A stretch of 64,000 nt of DNA from Sphingomonas xanthus (GCF_007998985.1 NZ_CP041659.1:1-64000); one strand, 5' to 3'. Shown: positions 7,787-16,946, counted from the stretch's first letter. The notes: a model not told the origin generated them from the sequence alone. Made by a program: numbers and translations.

Positions 7787-9241
7787 ATGTCGAATGACGA
7801 AGCTTGGGCCAACGTGGAAGTCGGCCGCGAGTTCGATACTCCTGCTGCCGAACCTGCGAGCGGCAATCTTGTCGGTGCTCATCCAAAACAAAATGTCAGG
7901 TCGGCGTCGGGGCAATCCCGGCGCTACTACATCCCAGTCCGCGCGAAATTCCTGATCGCATTGGCGCTGGCGGGCAGTTGGCTGCTGTTCTCCGTCATCG
8001 TTTCGAGGCCGTGGTACGAGGAGTTGGGTGCCGTCACCCATCCGCTGTTTGCCCTCATTTGCCTGACATTCATTGCTTATGTGCCCGGGTTCATGAACGC
8101 GTTTCTGGTCGTCTCGCTCTTGCTCGACCGGCGTCCGCCTAGGGTACAACTCGATCATTATCCCGGCCTGACCGTGCTGGTAGCCGCCTATCAGGAAGAG
8201 CGGACAATCATCCACACGCTCGCTAGCCTGGCCAAGGAGAATTATCCGGGCGAGATAGAGGTCCTTGTCCTTAACGACGGATCGACCGACAAGACCGTGG
8301 AAGCAGCGGAGCGCGGCCGAACCGGTTTGCATTTCAAACCAAATGTCACGGTCAAGATCCTCGATTTCAAGGAAAATCGGGGCAAGGCAGCGGTGCTCAA
8401 CGATGGTCTTGCTGCCGCCTCACACGATCTCATTGTCACCGTCGACGCCGATACGAGACTGCGTGCTGATAGCCTGACAAAGCTTGTTGAGCGCCTATCG
8501 AACGACCCGCCCAATACGGTTGCGGTCGCTGGAGCCATATTGGTTGGCAATTCGCGGGCTACGCTGATGGCGGGCCTACAGGAGTGGGACTATTTCCACG
8601 GCATTGCCGCCGTGAAGCGCATGCAGTCCATGTATCACGGTACGCTGGTCGCCCAGGGGGCGTTCTCCATATATCGGAAGGGCGCCTTGGTCGAAGTAGG
8701 GGGCTGGGCCGACTGCATTGGCGAAGACATCGTGCTCACCTGGGCCTTGCTGAGCAAGGGATGGCGAACCGGCTACGCAGAAGATGCCGTGGCCTTCACA
8801 AGCGCTCCGACCAGTTATCGCGTCTTCGCTCTCCAACGCAAAAGATGGGCCCGCGGACTTGTCGAGGCGCTCGCCAGACACGAACCGTTGCTGTTCAAGC
8901 GGCGGCTGACCACCATGTTCATCTGGTGGAACCTGCTGTTCCTGCCGATGGACGTGGTTTTCACATTTGTGTTCCTGCCAGGCGTCATCGCCGCCTTTTT
9001 CGGCTACTTCTGGATCGCGGGGCCGATGACGCTGCTCACCTTGCCGCTCGCACTCATGTGGAATCTCGTGATCTTTCGCATCCAGCAGCGAATGTTCCAT
9101 GGCCAGGGGCTCAAGGTTCGCCGACATTGGGGAGCGCTCGTCGTCTACATCGTCGGCTATGCCGCGCTGATGCAGCCTGTCTCGCTCTGGGGTTACTCCT
9201 CCGAATTGATCGGTCGCCAAAAAAAGTGGGGCACGAAATGA
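7787..9241 (+). CDS. processive GT2 family polysaccharide synthase, membrane-bound
   Basis: 484 residues. An about 50-residue polar N-terminus is followed by two membrane helices (about 52-72 and 84-110), a cytoplasmic GT-A domain (about 125-360) and three or four C-terminal membrane helices. Catalytic signatures of processive GT2 enzymes are all present: LVLNDGSTD (first Asp), VTVDADTRL (DxD), CIGEDIVL (TED-like general base region) and LQRKRWARG (QxxRW). The layout matches PgaC/IcaA and cellulose/hyaluronan synthase-like enzymes that make and extrude a polymer from a UDP-sugar. No PilZ domain is fused. The stop overlaps the start of a barrel protein gene (ATGA), so synthesis and export across the outer membrane are probably coupled. 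The sugar cannot be told. Confidence 0.85.
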   Translation: MSNDEAWANVEVGREFDTPAAEPASGNLVGAHPKQNVRSASGQSRRYYIPVRAKFLIALALAGSWLLFSVIVSRPWYEELGAVTHPLFALICLTFIAYVPGFMNAFLVVSLLLDRRPPRVQLDHYPGLTVLVAAYQEERTIIHTLASLAKENYPGEIEVLVLNDGSTDKTVEAAERGRTGLHFKPNVTVKILDFKENRGKAAVLNDGLAAASHDLIVTVDADTRLRADSLTKLVERLSNDPPNTVAVAGAILVGNSRATLMAGLQEWDYFHGIAAVKRMQSMYHGTLVAQGAFSIYRKGALVEVGGWADCIGEDIVLTWALLSKGWRTGYAEDAVAFTSAPTSYRVFALQRKRWARGLVEALARHEPLLFKRRLTTMFIWWNLLFLPMDVVFTFVFLPGVIAAFFGYFWIAGPMTLLTLPLALMWNLVIFRIQQRMFHGQGLKVRRHWGALVVYIVGYAALMQPVSLWGYSSELIGRQKKWGTK

Positions 9242-10152
9242 TGTTGAGAGCCGCCGTTGCTGTGCTCGCCTGTGTTGCATTCGCTGCGCCGTCTTATGCG
9301 CAGAACGCGAAACTGAGACACTCGATAGGGACCGACATTAGCTTTTCGAGTGATGCCGAAGGCACCGAGGTAGTGCGTCTGGGGGTTAACGCTGACTGGC
9401 GCTTTAGGAGCAGTGACGATTATCTGGGCGTTCGTCTTGAGCGCAATTTCTACCGCGTCTCTGAAGGCGAACGGGACAGCGACAGGCGCCTATACCTGCG
9501 CGTGGCGAAGCCAGTTGGAAACTGGAAAGCCAACGCCACTGTCGGCACCGATGGAGATACAATTCTGGGAGCCGCAACGGTTGTTGACGAGAGCCCGCTG
9601 CGCAAGGAATTCTTTGTAGAGCGAGACAAGGTCGAAACCCGTCAGGGAGTCTCCAGGCCGATCTATCATACATTTGCTGGGGCGGCCGTAGACGTGCCGG
9701 TTGACGAAACCACCCAGGTAACGCTGGTCGGCGGGGTTCAGGCCTTCACGGGCGAGAATGTTCGTCTGCATGCGCGGGGTAACTTCATAAAGGTCGTGAA
9801 ATCCGATTGGGGCCTTAGCCTTCAATTGCGCAGCCGCTATTTCCACAACAGCGAGCCCCGGGAATACGACTATTACTCTCCAAAGTGGTATGCCGAGGTC
9901 ATCCCGGTAATCCAGATGCGCCGTTTCCGCGGCGGTTGGCGTTATGTTGCGGCGGCGGGTTTCGGCGTCCAGCGCGACAGCGACAGCGCTTGGCGGCAAT
10001 CGCGCTACCTCAACCTGCGCGTTAGCAGTCCGCAAAACCGCCAAGGATGGGTCGGCAAGGCGGAACTGACATACACCAACCTCCCGGTTACAAGTGCAGC
10101 AGAGCGCTATAGCTATGTGAGGGTAATGGGGGGGCTGGCACGCAATTTTTAG
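9238..10152 (+). CDS. outer-membrane beta-barrel protein, putative polysaccharide exporter
   Basis: 304 residues from ATG 9238; a second ATG follows at 9241. A clear signal peptide ends PSYAQ (about residues 1-21). The mature part is made of alternating polar/apolar strands with frequent aromatic ends and finishes in GLARNF, a C-terminal phenylalanine as in Bam-inserted barrels. No periplasmic TPR domain of the PgaA/BcsC type is present, so it is not a standard exporter of either class. Coupling to the GT2 gene suggests it is the outer-membrane exit or an anchor for that polymer. Family not recognised; the function is inferred from context. Confidence 0.65.
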   Translation: MMLRAAVAVLACVAFAAPSYAQNAKLRHSIGTDISFSSDAEGTEVVRLGVNADWRFRSSDDYLGVRLERNFYRVSEGERDSDRRLYLRVAKPVGNWKANATVGTDGDTILGAATVVDESPLRKEFFVERDKVETRQGVSRPIYHTFAGAAVDVPVDETTQVTLVGGVQAFTGENVRLHARGNFIKVVKSDWGLSLQLRSRYFHNSEPREYDYYSPKWYAEVIPVIQMRRFRGGWRYVAAAGFGVQRDSDSAWRQSRYLNLRVSSPQNRQGWVGKAELTYTNLPVTSAAERYSYVRVMGGLARNF

Positions 10153-10217
10153 TGCGCGTCCGCGTTTGAAGAAGCTGCTCGGATCGATGTTGCGTGCGTT
10201 ACCTCCGCATTGACCGA

Positions 10218-10652
10218 TCAATCCTCGAGGTCGAAGCCAAGCTGCGATCGGACCGGCGCCATCGACATCAACCGCTTCAGATTGGACGAGCAGGTCGGGG
10301 TTAGCTGAACATAGACCCCAAAGTCGGTCACACGGCGCACAACCAGTGACTCGTCCTCGAGGGCCTTCACCCAGCGAGAACATCTCTGGATCGGCTGACA
10401 GATAAAGGTTGCGAGTTCTGCAAGGGTAACGTCCTCCTCCAGGAATTCGCGATGAAACAGCGCCATCACGATCTCCCATGGAATATTGTCAAAAATTCCC
10501 TTGTCGAAAATCCGCCGGCGCAGCCAGGCGGACAGCTGCTGGGCGCGTACCAACCGCAGGATCGGATCGTTTTCCTGGTGAACCAAGAGGTGCAGACCGC
10601 TGTCGCGTGGTGATGTGATCGGCTCCTCTGGTTCGATTGCTCGATGCTTCAT
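10218..10652 (-). CDS. winged-helix DNA-binding protein
   Basis: 144 residues. The middle and C-terminal parts (about 60-125) have the helix pattern and wing of a MarR/GntR-size winged helix: VTLAELATFICQPIQRCSRW as helix-turn-helix, followed by VKALEDESLVVRRVTDFG as the last helix and wing. It is convergent with the barrel gene and divergent from a second winged-helix gene, with two palindromes in the shared 153-base gap. Likely an autoregulated controller of the neighbouring polysaccharide or adhesion genes; this is inference. No effector-binding domain is visible. Confidence 0.6.
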   Translation of the reverse strand: MKHRAIEPEEPITSPRDSGLHLLVHQENDPILRLVRAQQLSAWLRRRIFDKGIFDNIPWEIVMALFHREFLEEDVTLAELATFICQPIQRCSRWVKALEDESLVVRRVTDFGVYVQLTPTCSSNLKRLMSMAPVRSQLGFDLED

Positions 10653-10722
10653 TCCAACACCCCAAGCTCACCCTGTGACCGGCTAATACTGAGCAAAGTC
10701 AATCTGTTCGGGTAGGCGTAAG

Positions 10723-10739
10723 ATGCTCAAAATGAGCAT
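10723..10739. promoter_or_regulatory. palindrome between divergent regulators (site 1)
   Basis: ATGCTC-AAAAT-GAGCAT, two perfect 6-base arms, 71 bases from one regulator start and 67 from the other. Place and symmetry fit an operator. Confidence 0.5.
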
Positions 10740-10745
10740 TTCTTG

Positions 10746-10765
10746 CACTATTACTTACAATAGTG
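10746..10765. promoter_or_regulatory. palindrome between divergent regulators (site 2)
   Basis: CACTATT-ACTTAC-AATAGTG, two perfect 7-base arms, 41 bases before the plus-strand regulator start, inside an AT-rich patch that is likely the promoter. The sequence differs from site 1, so two different proteins may bind. Confidence 0.5.
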
Positions 10766-10805
10766 TAAATAGGCAATTGTTCAATATTAGAAGGATAGCT
10801 ACCTA

Positions 10806-11303
10806 TTGCCCCTAAATGTGGACCAGAATGTTCTCGACACAAAAGGCCGTGTTCTCTTTGTCCGAGTTTCGTCAATGACGCTTCGGATGATGGAATACTG
10901 GCGACGCAAGTTGCCCGATTACGAGACTACAGTTGTCCTCATGGCGATTATATCCATAGGTGCCGGCCGCATTGCAGACGCCCCCGTCGCGGACGCACTC
11001 AAGGACTTGAACAACAAGTTGCCCACCGACCAACTCGCAAAATGCAATTTCTCTTCAGTTGCAGCAGCGACCAACCTCGACCGGCAGACAGTCAAGCGCA
11101 AAGTGGACCGCCTTGTTGAGCTAGGCCTGGTTGAAAGAGTCGATAGGGATAACGTCCGGGTAGAGCCCTCGGTCGGACAAAGGCCATTCGTCGGCGAGCT
11201 GGCTACTGCCCATGCAAATGCAATCTGCTCGACAACCAATACGCTGATCCGCGATGGAATTCTGCGCCTGACCACTCAACAATTCAGAGCGAGCGCTGCG
11301 TAG
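10806..11303 (+). CDS. winged-helix transcriptional regulator
   Basis: 165 residues from TTG 10806, chosen because AGAAGGA stands about 10 bases upstream; the first ATG (10875) has no such site. The central segment FSSVAAATNLDRQTVKRKVDRLVELGLVERV (as two abutting parts) is a helix-turn-helix with recognition helix and wing, as in MarR-like proteins. N-terminal helices probably make the dimer. Divergent from the 10218-10652 regulator, with which it shares size and domain type; the two may be old paralogues. Target genes unknown, but GT2, PilZ and TpsB genes flank the pair. Confidence 0.65.
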   Translation: MPLNVDQNVLDTKGRVLFVRVSSMTLRMMEYWRRKLPDYETTVVLMAIISIGAGRIADAPVADALKDLNNKLPTDQLAKCNFSSVAAATNLDRQTVKRKVDRLVELGLVERVDRDNVRVEPSVGQRPFVGELATAHANAICSTTNTLIRDGILRLTTQQFRASAA

Positions 11304-11369
11304 GCAGGCTGACCAATCATGCGGGCTGTTCAAAATTACGGTGGCGGCGCCCTGTTGGGGCAAGGGTCG

Positions 11370-11642
11370 TTAAGCCAGGCTGGTATCCACGGGTTCCGTG
11401 AAGATGCCGCCAGCTTCCTGGCCTAGAGCCCATTTGATCTGGCCCACGTGGGGCTCGCCATGGTCTCCGACGATCGTCACACGATCTCCGGGGAGCAAAG
11501 GCTCCCTGCAGGAAATGCGAAATCCGCCATTCGAGAGGTCAAGGATCTCCGCATCCCATTCCACTCCGTGTTGATCTATGATTTTTGCGGCTTTGTGCAG
11601 TTCGACGCGAGGCATGCGGCGCTCAGGAAATTCAGTGCTCAT
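11370..11642 (-). CDS. single-domain PilZ protein (cyclic-di-GMP receptor-like)
   Basis: 90 residues, just one PilZ domain. An RRMPR motif near the N-terminus fits RxxxR, and ILDLSNGGFRI fits (D/N)xSxxG, the two elements that hold cyclic-di-GMP in known PilZ domains. GAAGGGG stands just before the ATG. The gene lies between the winged-helix pair and the TpsB gene and is separate from both. Likely a small adaptor that reads cyclic-di-GMP; the partner is unknown. Confidence 0.82.
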   Translation of the reverse strand: MSTEFPERRMPRVELHKAAKIIDQHGVEWDAEILDLSNGGFRISCREPLLPGDRVTIVGDHGEPHVGQIKWALGQEAGGIFTEPVDTSLA

Positions 11643-11748
11643 CGTGCCCCTTCTCGTCCCTAGAAACTCATTTTGAATCGGTCCGAGCAGCCGTTCGTAA
11701 TCAGGATTGGATATTAACCTTTGTTACTGTGTTTTGCAAAGACATTCA

Positions 11749-13410
11749 TCAGAATATTCTTGACAGCGAGATGAACGCTCGGGGGCCTTTTTGCTCCCGG
11801 CTAGAGGCAATCGGTATTCCTGCCTCCGCAGACACCATCATGTTCAGCAACTTGAACCGGGTACCGACGCCTGCGCCCGTTATCGCGCCATCAGGCGCAA
11901 CCTCATGCCTTTCGCGAATGCGATCAGTTACGCCGGCCTCCAGGTAGCCGAAAAGGTCGACATTGCTGAAAGGAGAGGGGACGCCGGCTAACCGGTATGC
12001 CACCTCCCACATTGCTCCAACGCCATGGTCTCCAGAGGCCACATTGTAGTCGAAAGCCCTGCCAATCCGGCCGCCACCGAGAGCGAATTCTTCGGCTGCC
12101 AATAGTGGGGCGGTGGCCAGCTGACCCGACAATTCCAGGCGGGTGGTAATTTTTGGGCTGATCGCAGTCACCAGCTGCATGTCGAGCAAGGCCTTTGCGA
12201 ACCGTGCGCCAGCGCCCGGCCTCGACGCGAGCGGATCGCCGTTTGTCGTGGCGTCGCCAAGGTCGAGGCCCTTCACGAGGTCGAGCCGTGCCAGGAAATA
12301 AACAGGGCCGCGGCGAATATATTCCAACCCTGTACGCATGGTTTGCACGCGGTCGCGAATATTGGTTACGCCATCTCTGTGTTCCCGGCTGAACCCATCG
12401 GTAAGAGCAAGGCTCGCTATCAATGTTTCCTTGTTCGTGGTGCGCAGGGCATAGGAAAGGTCGGCGCGGATCTGCCGTGACCGCCCCAATTGGTCGGGGC
12501 CGTCCAGTTCCTGTCGTTGCCGTGAGGCCGACGCCCGGCCCCCAACGCGTACACCGTTCCAGCCTACGGGGATGCTCGCCTTGAGTTGCGCATAACCGAA
12601 TTGAAACCGGTCCGAAGGGATCCCAAACACATCAACCTGGAATTGGTCGCCGGGGGTCAGAAGAGAATTCGCGACGCCTGACGAATAAAGCCGTGCCCTT
12701 GCCCCGGGGATCGTTCCTCGATTGTCGCCAAAAAGGAATCCGCTGTACCGTTGGCCAGCGGCCTTGATCGTCAGGCGTTGGCGAGCTGGATCCTCCAGAA
12801 AGCGCGCAACCTGGACATCTTCTATCGTGATACCCGGAATATCCCTGACTAGGCCAAGGACGCGATTGAGGGTCGCGGTCTTGAGCGGCCGTTCCGATTT
12901 CAGTCTCTCGACCAGCCGTAACACCGCCGCCTTTGAGGGGGCAGGTGCTTCAACCGTCACATCCGCGACATAGCTTTCGACAACTCTGATAGTCAGGATG
13001 CCAGACTGCACCGATTGCTGTGGGATGACCGCGTAGGAGAGATGATAACCCGCCTCGTGGTAAATTGCCGTGATGGCATCTGCTATTTGAGCAAGCTCTT
13101 CCGGGCCAACCGTCGTAGCTAGTTTCGGCTCAAAGGCCGACGCCAGCCGCCTAGGCTCAAACTGGGTCGCGCCAGTGATGTTAACGGCGCTGAGGACAAA
13201 GGTCTCTGATATCCCGACCGAGCTAGTGCGGGACATGTTTACGGCCCGCGATTGAGCGGGCCCCGCCTCACGTTTTTCGTCGGACAAGACAGGGATGGTG
13301 CGTTCGATCGAGGCTGGGTCGGCCTGCGCTTGGGCCTGCCCGGCCAGGAGCGTCCCGCCTAACAGGACCGCGATCTTCGCCCACAGATGATGAATCTCTA
13401 CCCTGCTCAT
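11749..13410 (-). CDS. TpsB outer-membrane transporter (ShlB/FhaC/HecB family), two-partner secretion
   Basis: 553 residues. Signal peptide about 1-29 (ends AQAQA), a POTRA domain at about 70-146 (FVLSAVNITGATQF to LTIRVVE), a second POTRA-like part to about 225, then a 16-strand-type barrel ending in SLSRIF with a terminal phenylalanine. GRIGRAFDY is in the place of the VRGY-type L6 motif of Omp85/TpsB barrels. TpsB proteins export one large TpsA exoprotein. No TpsA gene is beside it; the adhesin at the left edge is RTX-type and should not be a TpsB client. Divergent from the FecR-domain gene, 119 bases between them. Confidence 0.85.
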   Translation of the reverse strand: MSRVEIHHLWAKIAVLLGGTLLAGQAQAQADPASIERTIPVLSDEKREAGPAQSRAVNMSRTSSVGISETFVLSAVNITGATQFEPRRLASAFEPKLATTVGPEELAQIADAITAIYHEAGYHLSYAVIPQQSVQSGILTIRVVESYVADVTVEAPAPSKAAVLRLVERLKSERPLKTATLNRVLGLVRDIPGITIEDVQVARFLEDPARQRLTIKAAGQRYSGFLFGDNRGTIPGARARLYSSGVANSLLTPGDQFQVDVFGIPSDRFQFGYAQLKASIPVGWNGVRVGGRASASRQRQELDGPDQLGRSRQIRADLSYALRTTNKETLIASLALTDGFSREHRDGVTNIRDRVQTMRTGLEYIRRGPVYFLARLDLVKGLDLGDATTNGDPLASRPGAGARFAKALLDMQLVTAISPKITTRLELSGQLATAPLLAAEEFALGGGRIGRAFDYNVASGDHGVGAMWEVAYRLAGVPSPFSNVDLFGYLEAGVTDRIRERHEVAPDGAITGAGVGTRFKLLNMMVSAEAGIPIASSREQKGPRAFISLSRIF

Positions 13411-13529
13411 ATGCCTGAACTTTGCTTTTCGCCGTTTGAAATGCAGGGAAAAATACGCCGATGTGGTTAAGGAAGAGAAAACCAGGCTTCGTCACGACCC
13501 GTTAGTGCAAAAGCGGATAATCGGGTTGA

Positions 13530-14615
13530 ATGACACAGAACCTGCTCAGCCATATCCGCCATCTGCTAGCGCTGGCTTGCCTCCTCATCGCGGCGCCATC
13601 GTTCGCGAGTGCAACGCAAAGCTGGAAGGTGGCGCAGGCGACAGGTCAGGTCCAAGTCCTGAGACAAGGCCTTCAGCCTGCGTCATTGACGGTCAATGCA
13701 ACGCTCAAGTCCGGGGAAACCTTGCTTACCGGTCGAGATGGCCGGGCTATGCTGACCAAGGGTGAGGACTACATCGTGGTTTCGCCGGGCAGCCGCCTGG
13801 TCGTTCCCAACGAGCCCGAAGCCAACGGCTTCACTCGGCTCATCCAGATGTTGGGAACGTCGATTTACAAGGTGAAGACCTCCGGCCAGCCCCGCTTCAA
13901 AGTCGACACTCCAATGCTCGCGGCAGTGGTGAAGGGAACCACCTTCTCGATAGTCGTCGACGAAAAGCGCAACGCGGTCCAGGTTACCGAAGGTGTTGTC
14001 GAGGTAAGCAGCCTGGACGGCAAAAGTGTTCGCCGGGTCGAGGGCGGCAAGATTGTCGTTATCGACGCTGACCGGCCAACTGAAATTTTTGAAGTTTCCG
14101 ACCTAAGCGCAACGGCTTCCAGCCCGGACTCGATCAAGTTGGACACTCAAATCCAGTCGCCAACCGCAGATGTTTTGAAGCTCACCGATGGGCTGGTCAA
14201 AGAGGCCTCGGCTATTGTGAGCAGCATTGGGACGCCGAGTGATTTAGTAGCAAGCGTCGCCACCTTTGGAGGCCTGGCAGGGGCTCCGCTGGCGATTGTC
14301 GCTCCAGTGGTTGCCAATTTGCCTGCACTTCCGACGGACGGCGTTTTGCCGTCTGTCCCGGCAGTGCCGTCGGTGCCCGCCTTGCCTTCCGTAGAAATCC
14401 CTTCGGTCCCGATCGTTCCTTCTGTGCCGTCGGTGCCGTCTGTCCCGCAGCTGCCTGCTGCTCCCGCCATCCCTTCGGTCCCGAGCGTGCCGTCCGTGCC
14501 ATCCGTTCCGACGGTGCCTTCCGTGCCGACTGTGCCATCTGTCCCGAGCGTGCCCTCGGTGCCTAGCGTGCCGTCAGTACCGCTGCCACCACCGCCGCCC
14601 ATCCTGGGTGGCTAA
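13530..14615 (+). CDS. FecR-domain periplasmic protein with proline-rich repeat tail
   Basis: 361 residues. Signal peptide about 1-27 (ends FASA). A FecR domain (about 30-190) has the features WKVAQATGQVQVLR, LKSGETLLTGRDGRAML, FKVDTPMLAAVVKGTTF and VTEGVVEV. The last 100 residues are a low-complexity run of Ser-Val-Pro units (with Thr/Ala/Leu variants) ending in PLPPPPPILGG, which could span the peptidoglycan. FecR domains of this sort occur next to CHASE2 signalling proteins, as here: the EAL gene starts 15 bases later. Probably a periplasmic sensor or scaffold feeding the CHASE2 domain; this is an inference from neighbourhood. Confidence 0.8.
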   Translation: MTQNLLSHIRHLLALACLLIAAPSFASATQSWKVAQATGQVQVLRQGLQPASLTVNATLKSGETLLTGRDGRAMLTKGEDYIVVSPGSRLVVPNEPEANGFTRLIQMLGTSIYKVKTSGQPRFKVDTPMLAAVVKGTTFSIVVDEKRNAVQVTEGVVEVSSLDGKSVRRVEGGKIVVIDADRPTEIFEVSDLSATASSPDSIKLDTQIQSPTADVLKLTDGLVKEASAIVSSIGTPSDLVASVATFGGLAGAPLAIVAPVVANLPALPTDGVLPSVPAVPSVPALPSVEIPSVPIVPSVPSVPSVPQLPAAPAIPSVPSVPSVPSVPTVPSVPTVPSVPSVPSVPSVPSVPLPPPPPILGG

Positions 14616-14630
14616 GGGCCGGAAGGCGGC

Positions 14631-16946
14631 ATGATCCGAACACTCTCAAAGTTGGGGAAAAGCCAACGCTTCTTAGCTCCGGTCGCAATCGCGGCCGGAG
14701 CGCTTTTATTGTGGTTCGCATCCTTGCTGGCGCCGTTGGAAGAAACACTCTCCGATACGCGGGCCATGATCGATAGCCGTCCACCAACCGGCGAGATCGT
14801 TGTTGTCGAGATCGATGCAAAGAGCCTGAGTGAGTTTCAACAGTGGCCATTGCCACGGCGGCATTATGCTCGGCTCGTCGACCGGCTGTCCAAGGTTGGT
14901 GCCCGCGTTGTGGCCTTCGATGTCGATTTCAGCGCAAATTCGGGGGCTGATGACGAGGTCTTTGCCAAAGCGATTGCTCGCGCCGGCAATGTCGTGCTGC
15001 CGATTTTCGATCAGCCTGCCTCAAGCGGCGCGAACGCTGAATATCTGACGAGCCGCCCCATCGCTGAGCTTGGATCTGCCTGGGTCGCTTCTGTACTCAT
15101 TAACCCGGCCCACGACGGAACGGTGCGGAGCTATCCTGCCGCGACCTTCATCAATCGTTCCGTTCAACCGTCGTTGGCGACAATCGTGGCGGAACGCTCA
15201 GGATTGAAGGATCAAAGCTTTCATCCCGACTGGTCCATCGAGCTCGCTTCTATCCCGAGATATTCTCTCGTCGATGTCATGGAAGGGCGCGTCGATCCGG
15301 CCCGCTTCCGGGGCAAGCGGGTCATCGTCGGCGGTACCGCTATTGAGCTAGGGGATCGCTATTCGATCCCGCGACACGGCATCGTTCCCGGCGTCTACAT
15401 TCACGCAGTTGCCGCCGAGTCCTTGCTTTCAGATCGGGCGATCGTGGCCAGTGGCGACTTTATCACCATCTTGGGAACGCTGGTAATTGCGCTGCTCCTC
15501 GCCCCGGGTGCGCGTCGTGGACGTCGCGTTTGGCTGATCAAGTGGGCAGGGGCGCTGGTTGTCATACTGTCAGCTCCGGTCATTCTTGAACATTTTTGGC
15601 CTTATTCACTCGCGACTGCGCCCTGGATCACGACCCTGCTGATGGGCGCCGCGGTCTGGACCTTTTACGAGCATCGCGAGCAATTGCGGCAACGCTCGCG
15701 GACGGACCTGGAAAGCCATCTCCCGAACAGGGCAGCGCTTGAAGAGACTTTGTCCCAGATCGAGGGTTCGCGAACGCTGATCGTGGCGAAGATCGAGCGC
15801 TTCGGGACGTTGCGGGACAGCACCGGCCTCCAGGTGGTGAATGAAGCAGTGGTGGAGACAGCGCGCAGGATCGCCGAGTTCTCCAATGCACAAATCTTTC
15901 GGATTTCGCCGGACATGCTGGCATGGGTCGACGGGGAGGAATTGGAGACGCTCGAAGACCGGCTGCTGGAGCTCGACCTAGTCTTTCGCAAGGCGGTAGA
16001 AACTAGTGACGGAATCGTCGATGTCGGGTTGGCCTATGGCTTCGACCATTGCCTGGACGAGGCGATTGTCGCGCAGATAGAACGGGCGATTTCCGCCGTC
16101 GGTTCAGCCCGGGACGAAGGAAAGAAATTCTCGGCCTATCTTGGCCCTCGGCCGGTGCTTCGCCGCCAGGTCTCACTTGCCACTGATTTGCGGGAAGCTA
16201 TCCGCGACGACAGGATCGAACTGGCCTATCAGCCGAAGTTCTCGCTGCGATCGAACGCAATAGAGAGTTCGGAGGCTCTTGTACGATGGACCGGCCTCGA
16301 CGGGGCCCGGATATCGCCAGATTCATTCATCCCGCTCGCCGAAGACATGGGGATCATCACCGAGATCACCAGTTTCGTTGTCGAGAGGGCATTGTCGGAT
16401 TTGAAGGCCTGGGAAGCACATGGCGTGCACATGGCGACGGCTTTGAACGTTTCGGCGTGCGATCTTGCTCGCCCGGATTTCGCTGATTCTATCGAGCAGG
16501 TTATCCAAGCTGCAGGCATCGACCCGTCAAGAATTACGCTCGAGGTTACCGAAGGCGGACTAATTAGGTCGCCTCAGTTGGCAGTTGCGACCCTCGGGCG
16601 CCTGCGTCAATTCGGCGTGAAATTATCCATCGATGACTATGGCACGGGACGCTCGACCTTGTCCTACCTGAGCCAGTTGCCCGTCCATGAACTGAAGATC
16701 GACCGAAGCTTTGTGTCCACGATTGCGACTGACTCGCCGTCAGCGATCCTGGTCAAATCCACAATTTCGATGGCTCATGAACTCGGATTGTCGGTGGTTG
16801 CAGAAGGTGTCGAAGATAGTGCGACGCTTAGCCTTTTGCGGGAGTGGTCTTGCGACACTGTGCAAGGGTATCTGATCGGCAAGCCGGGGACGGCTGCGGA
16901 GCTGTTAGCCAAGGCAATGGCGATCGAGGAACTTCGCGTAGCCTGA
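14631..16946 (+). CDS. CHASE2 - degenerate GGDEF - EAL protein, cyclic-di-GMP phosphodiesterase
   Basis: 771 residues; GGAAGG lies just before the ATG. An N-terminal helix, a periplasmic CHASE2 sensor (about 35-280) and three membrane helices (about 283-350) are followed by a GGDEF-like domain (about 355-500) and an EAL domain (about 520-765). The GGDEF active-site loop is lost, with no recognisable GG(D/E)EF. The EAL domain keeps its catalytic set: EALVRW, NVSA, LEVTEG, SIDDYGTG, LKIDRSF, VAEGVE and VQGYLIG, so hydrolysis of cyclic-di-GMP is expected. It lies behind the FecR gene and before a tandem PilZ gene, making a sensor-enzyme-receptor line. The signal sensed is unknown. Confidence 0.9.
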   Translation: MIRTLSKLGKSQRFLAPVAIAAGALLLWFASLLAPLEETLSDTRAMIDSRPPTGEIVVVEIDAKSLSEFQQWPLPRRHYARLVDRLSKVGARVVAFDVDFSANSGADDEVFAKAIARAGNVVLPIFDQPASSGANAEYLTSRPIAELGSAWVASVLINPAHDGTVRSYPAATFINRSVQPSLATIVAERSGLKDQSFHPDWSIELASIPRYSLVDVMEGRVDPARFRGKRVIVGGTAIELGDRYSIPRHGIVPGVYIHAVAAESLLSDRAIVASGDFITILGTLVIALLLAPGARRGRRVWLIKWAGALVVILSAPVILEHFWPYSLATAPWITTLLMGAAVWTFYEHREQLRQRSRTDLESHLPNRAALEETLSQIEGSRTLIVAKIERFGTLRDSTGLQVVNEAVVETARRIAEFSNAQIFRISPDMLAWVDGEELETLEDRLLELDLVFRKAVETSDGIVDVGLAYGFDHCLDEAIVAQIERAISAVGSARDEGKKFSAYLGPRPVLRRQVSLATDLREAIRDDRIELAYQPKFSLRSNAIESSEALVRWTGLDGARISPDSFIPLAEDMGIITEITSFVVERALSDLKAWEAHGVHMATALNVSACDLARPDFADSIEQVIQAAGIDPSRITLEVTEGGLIRSPQLAVATLGRLRQFGVKLSIDDYGTGRSTLSYLSQLPVHELKIDRSFVSTIATDSPSAILVKSTISMAHELGLSVVAEGVEDSATLSLLREWSCDTVQGYLIGKPGTAAELLAKAMAIEELRVA

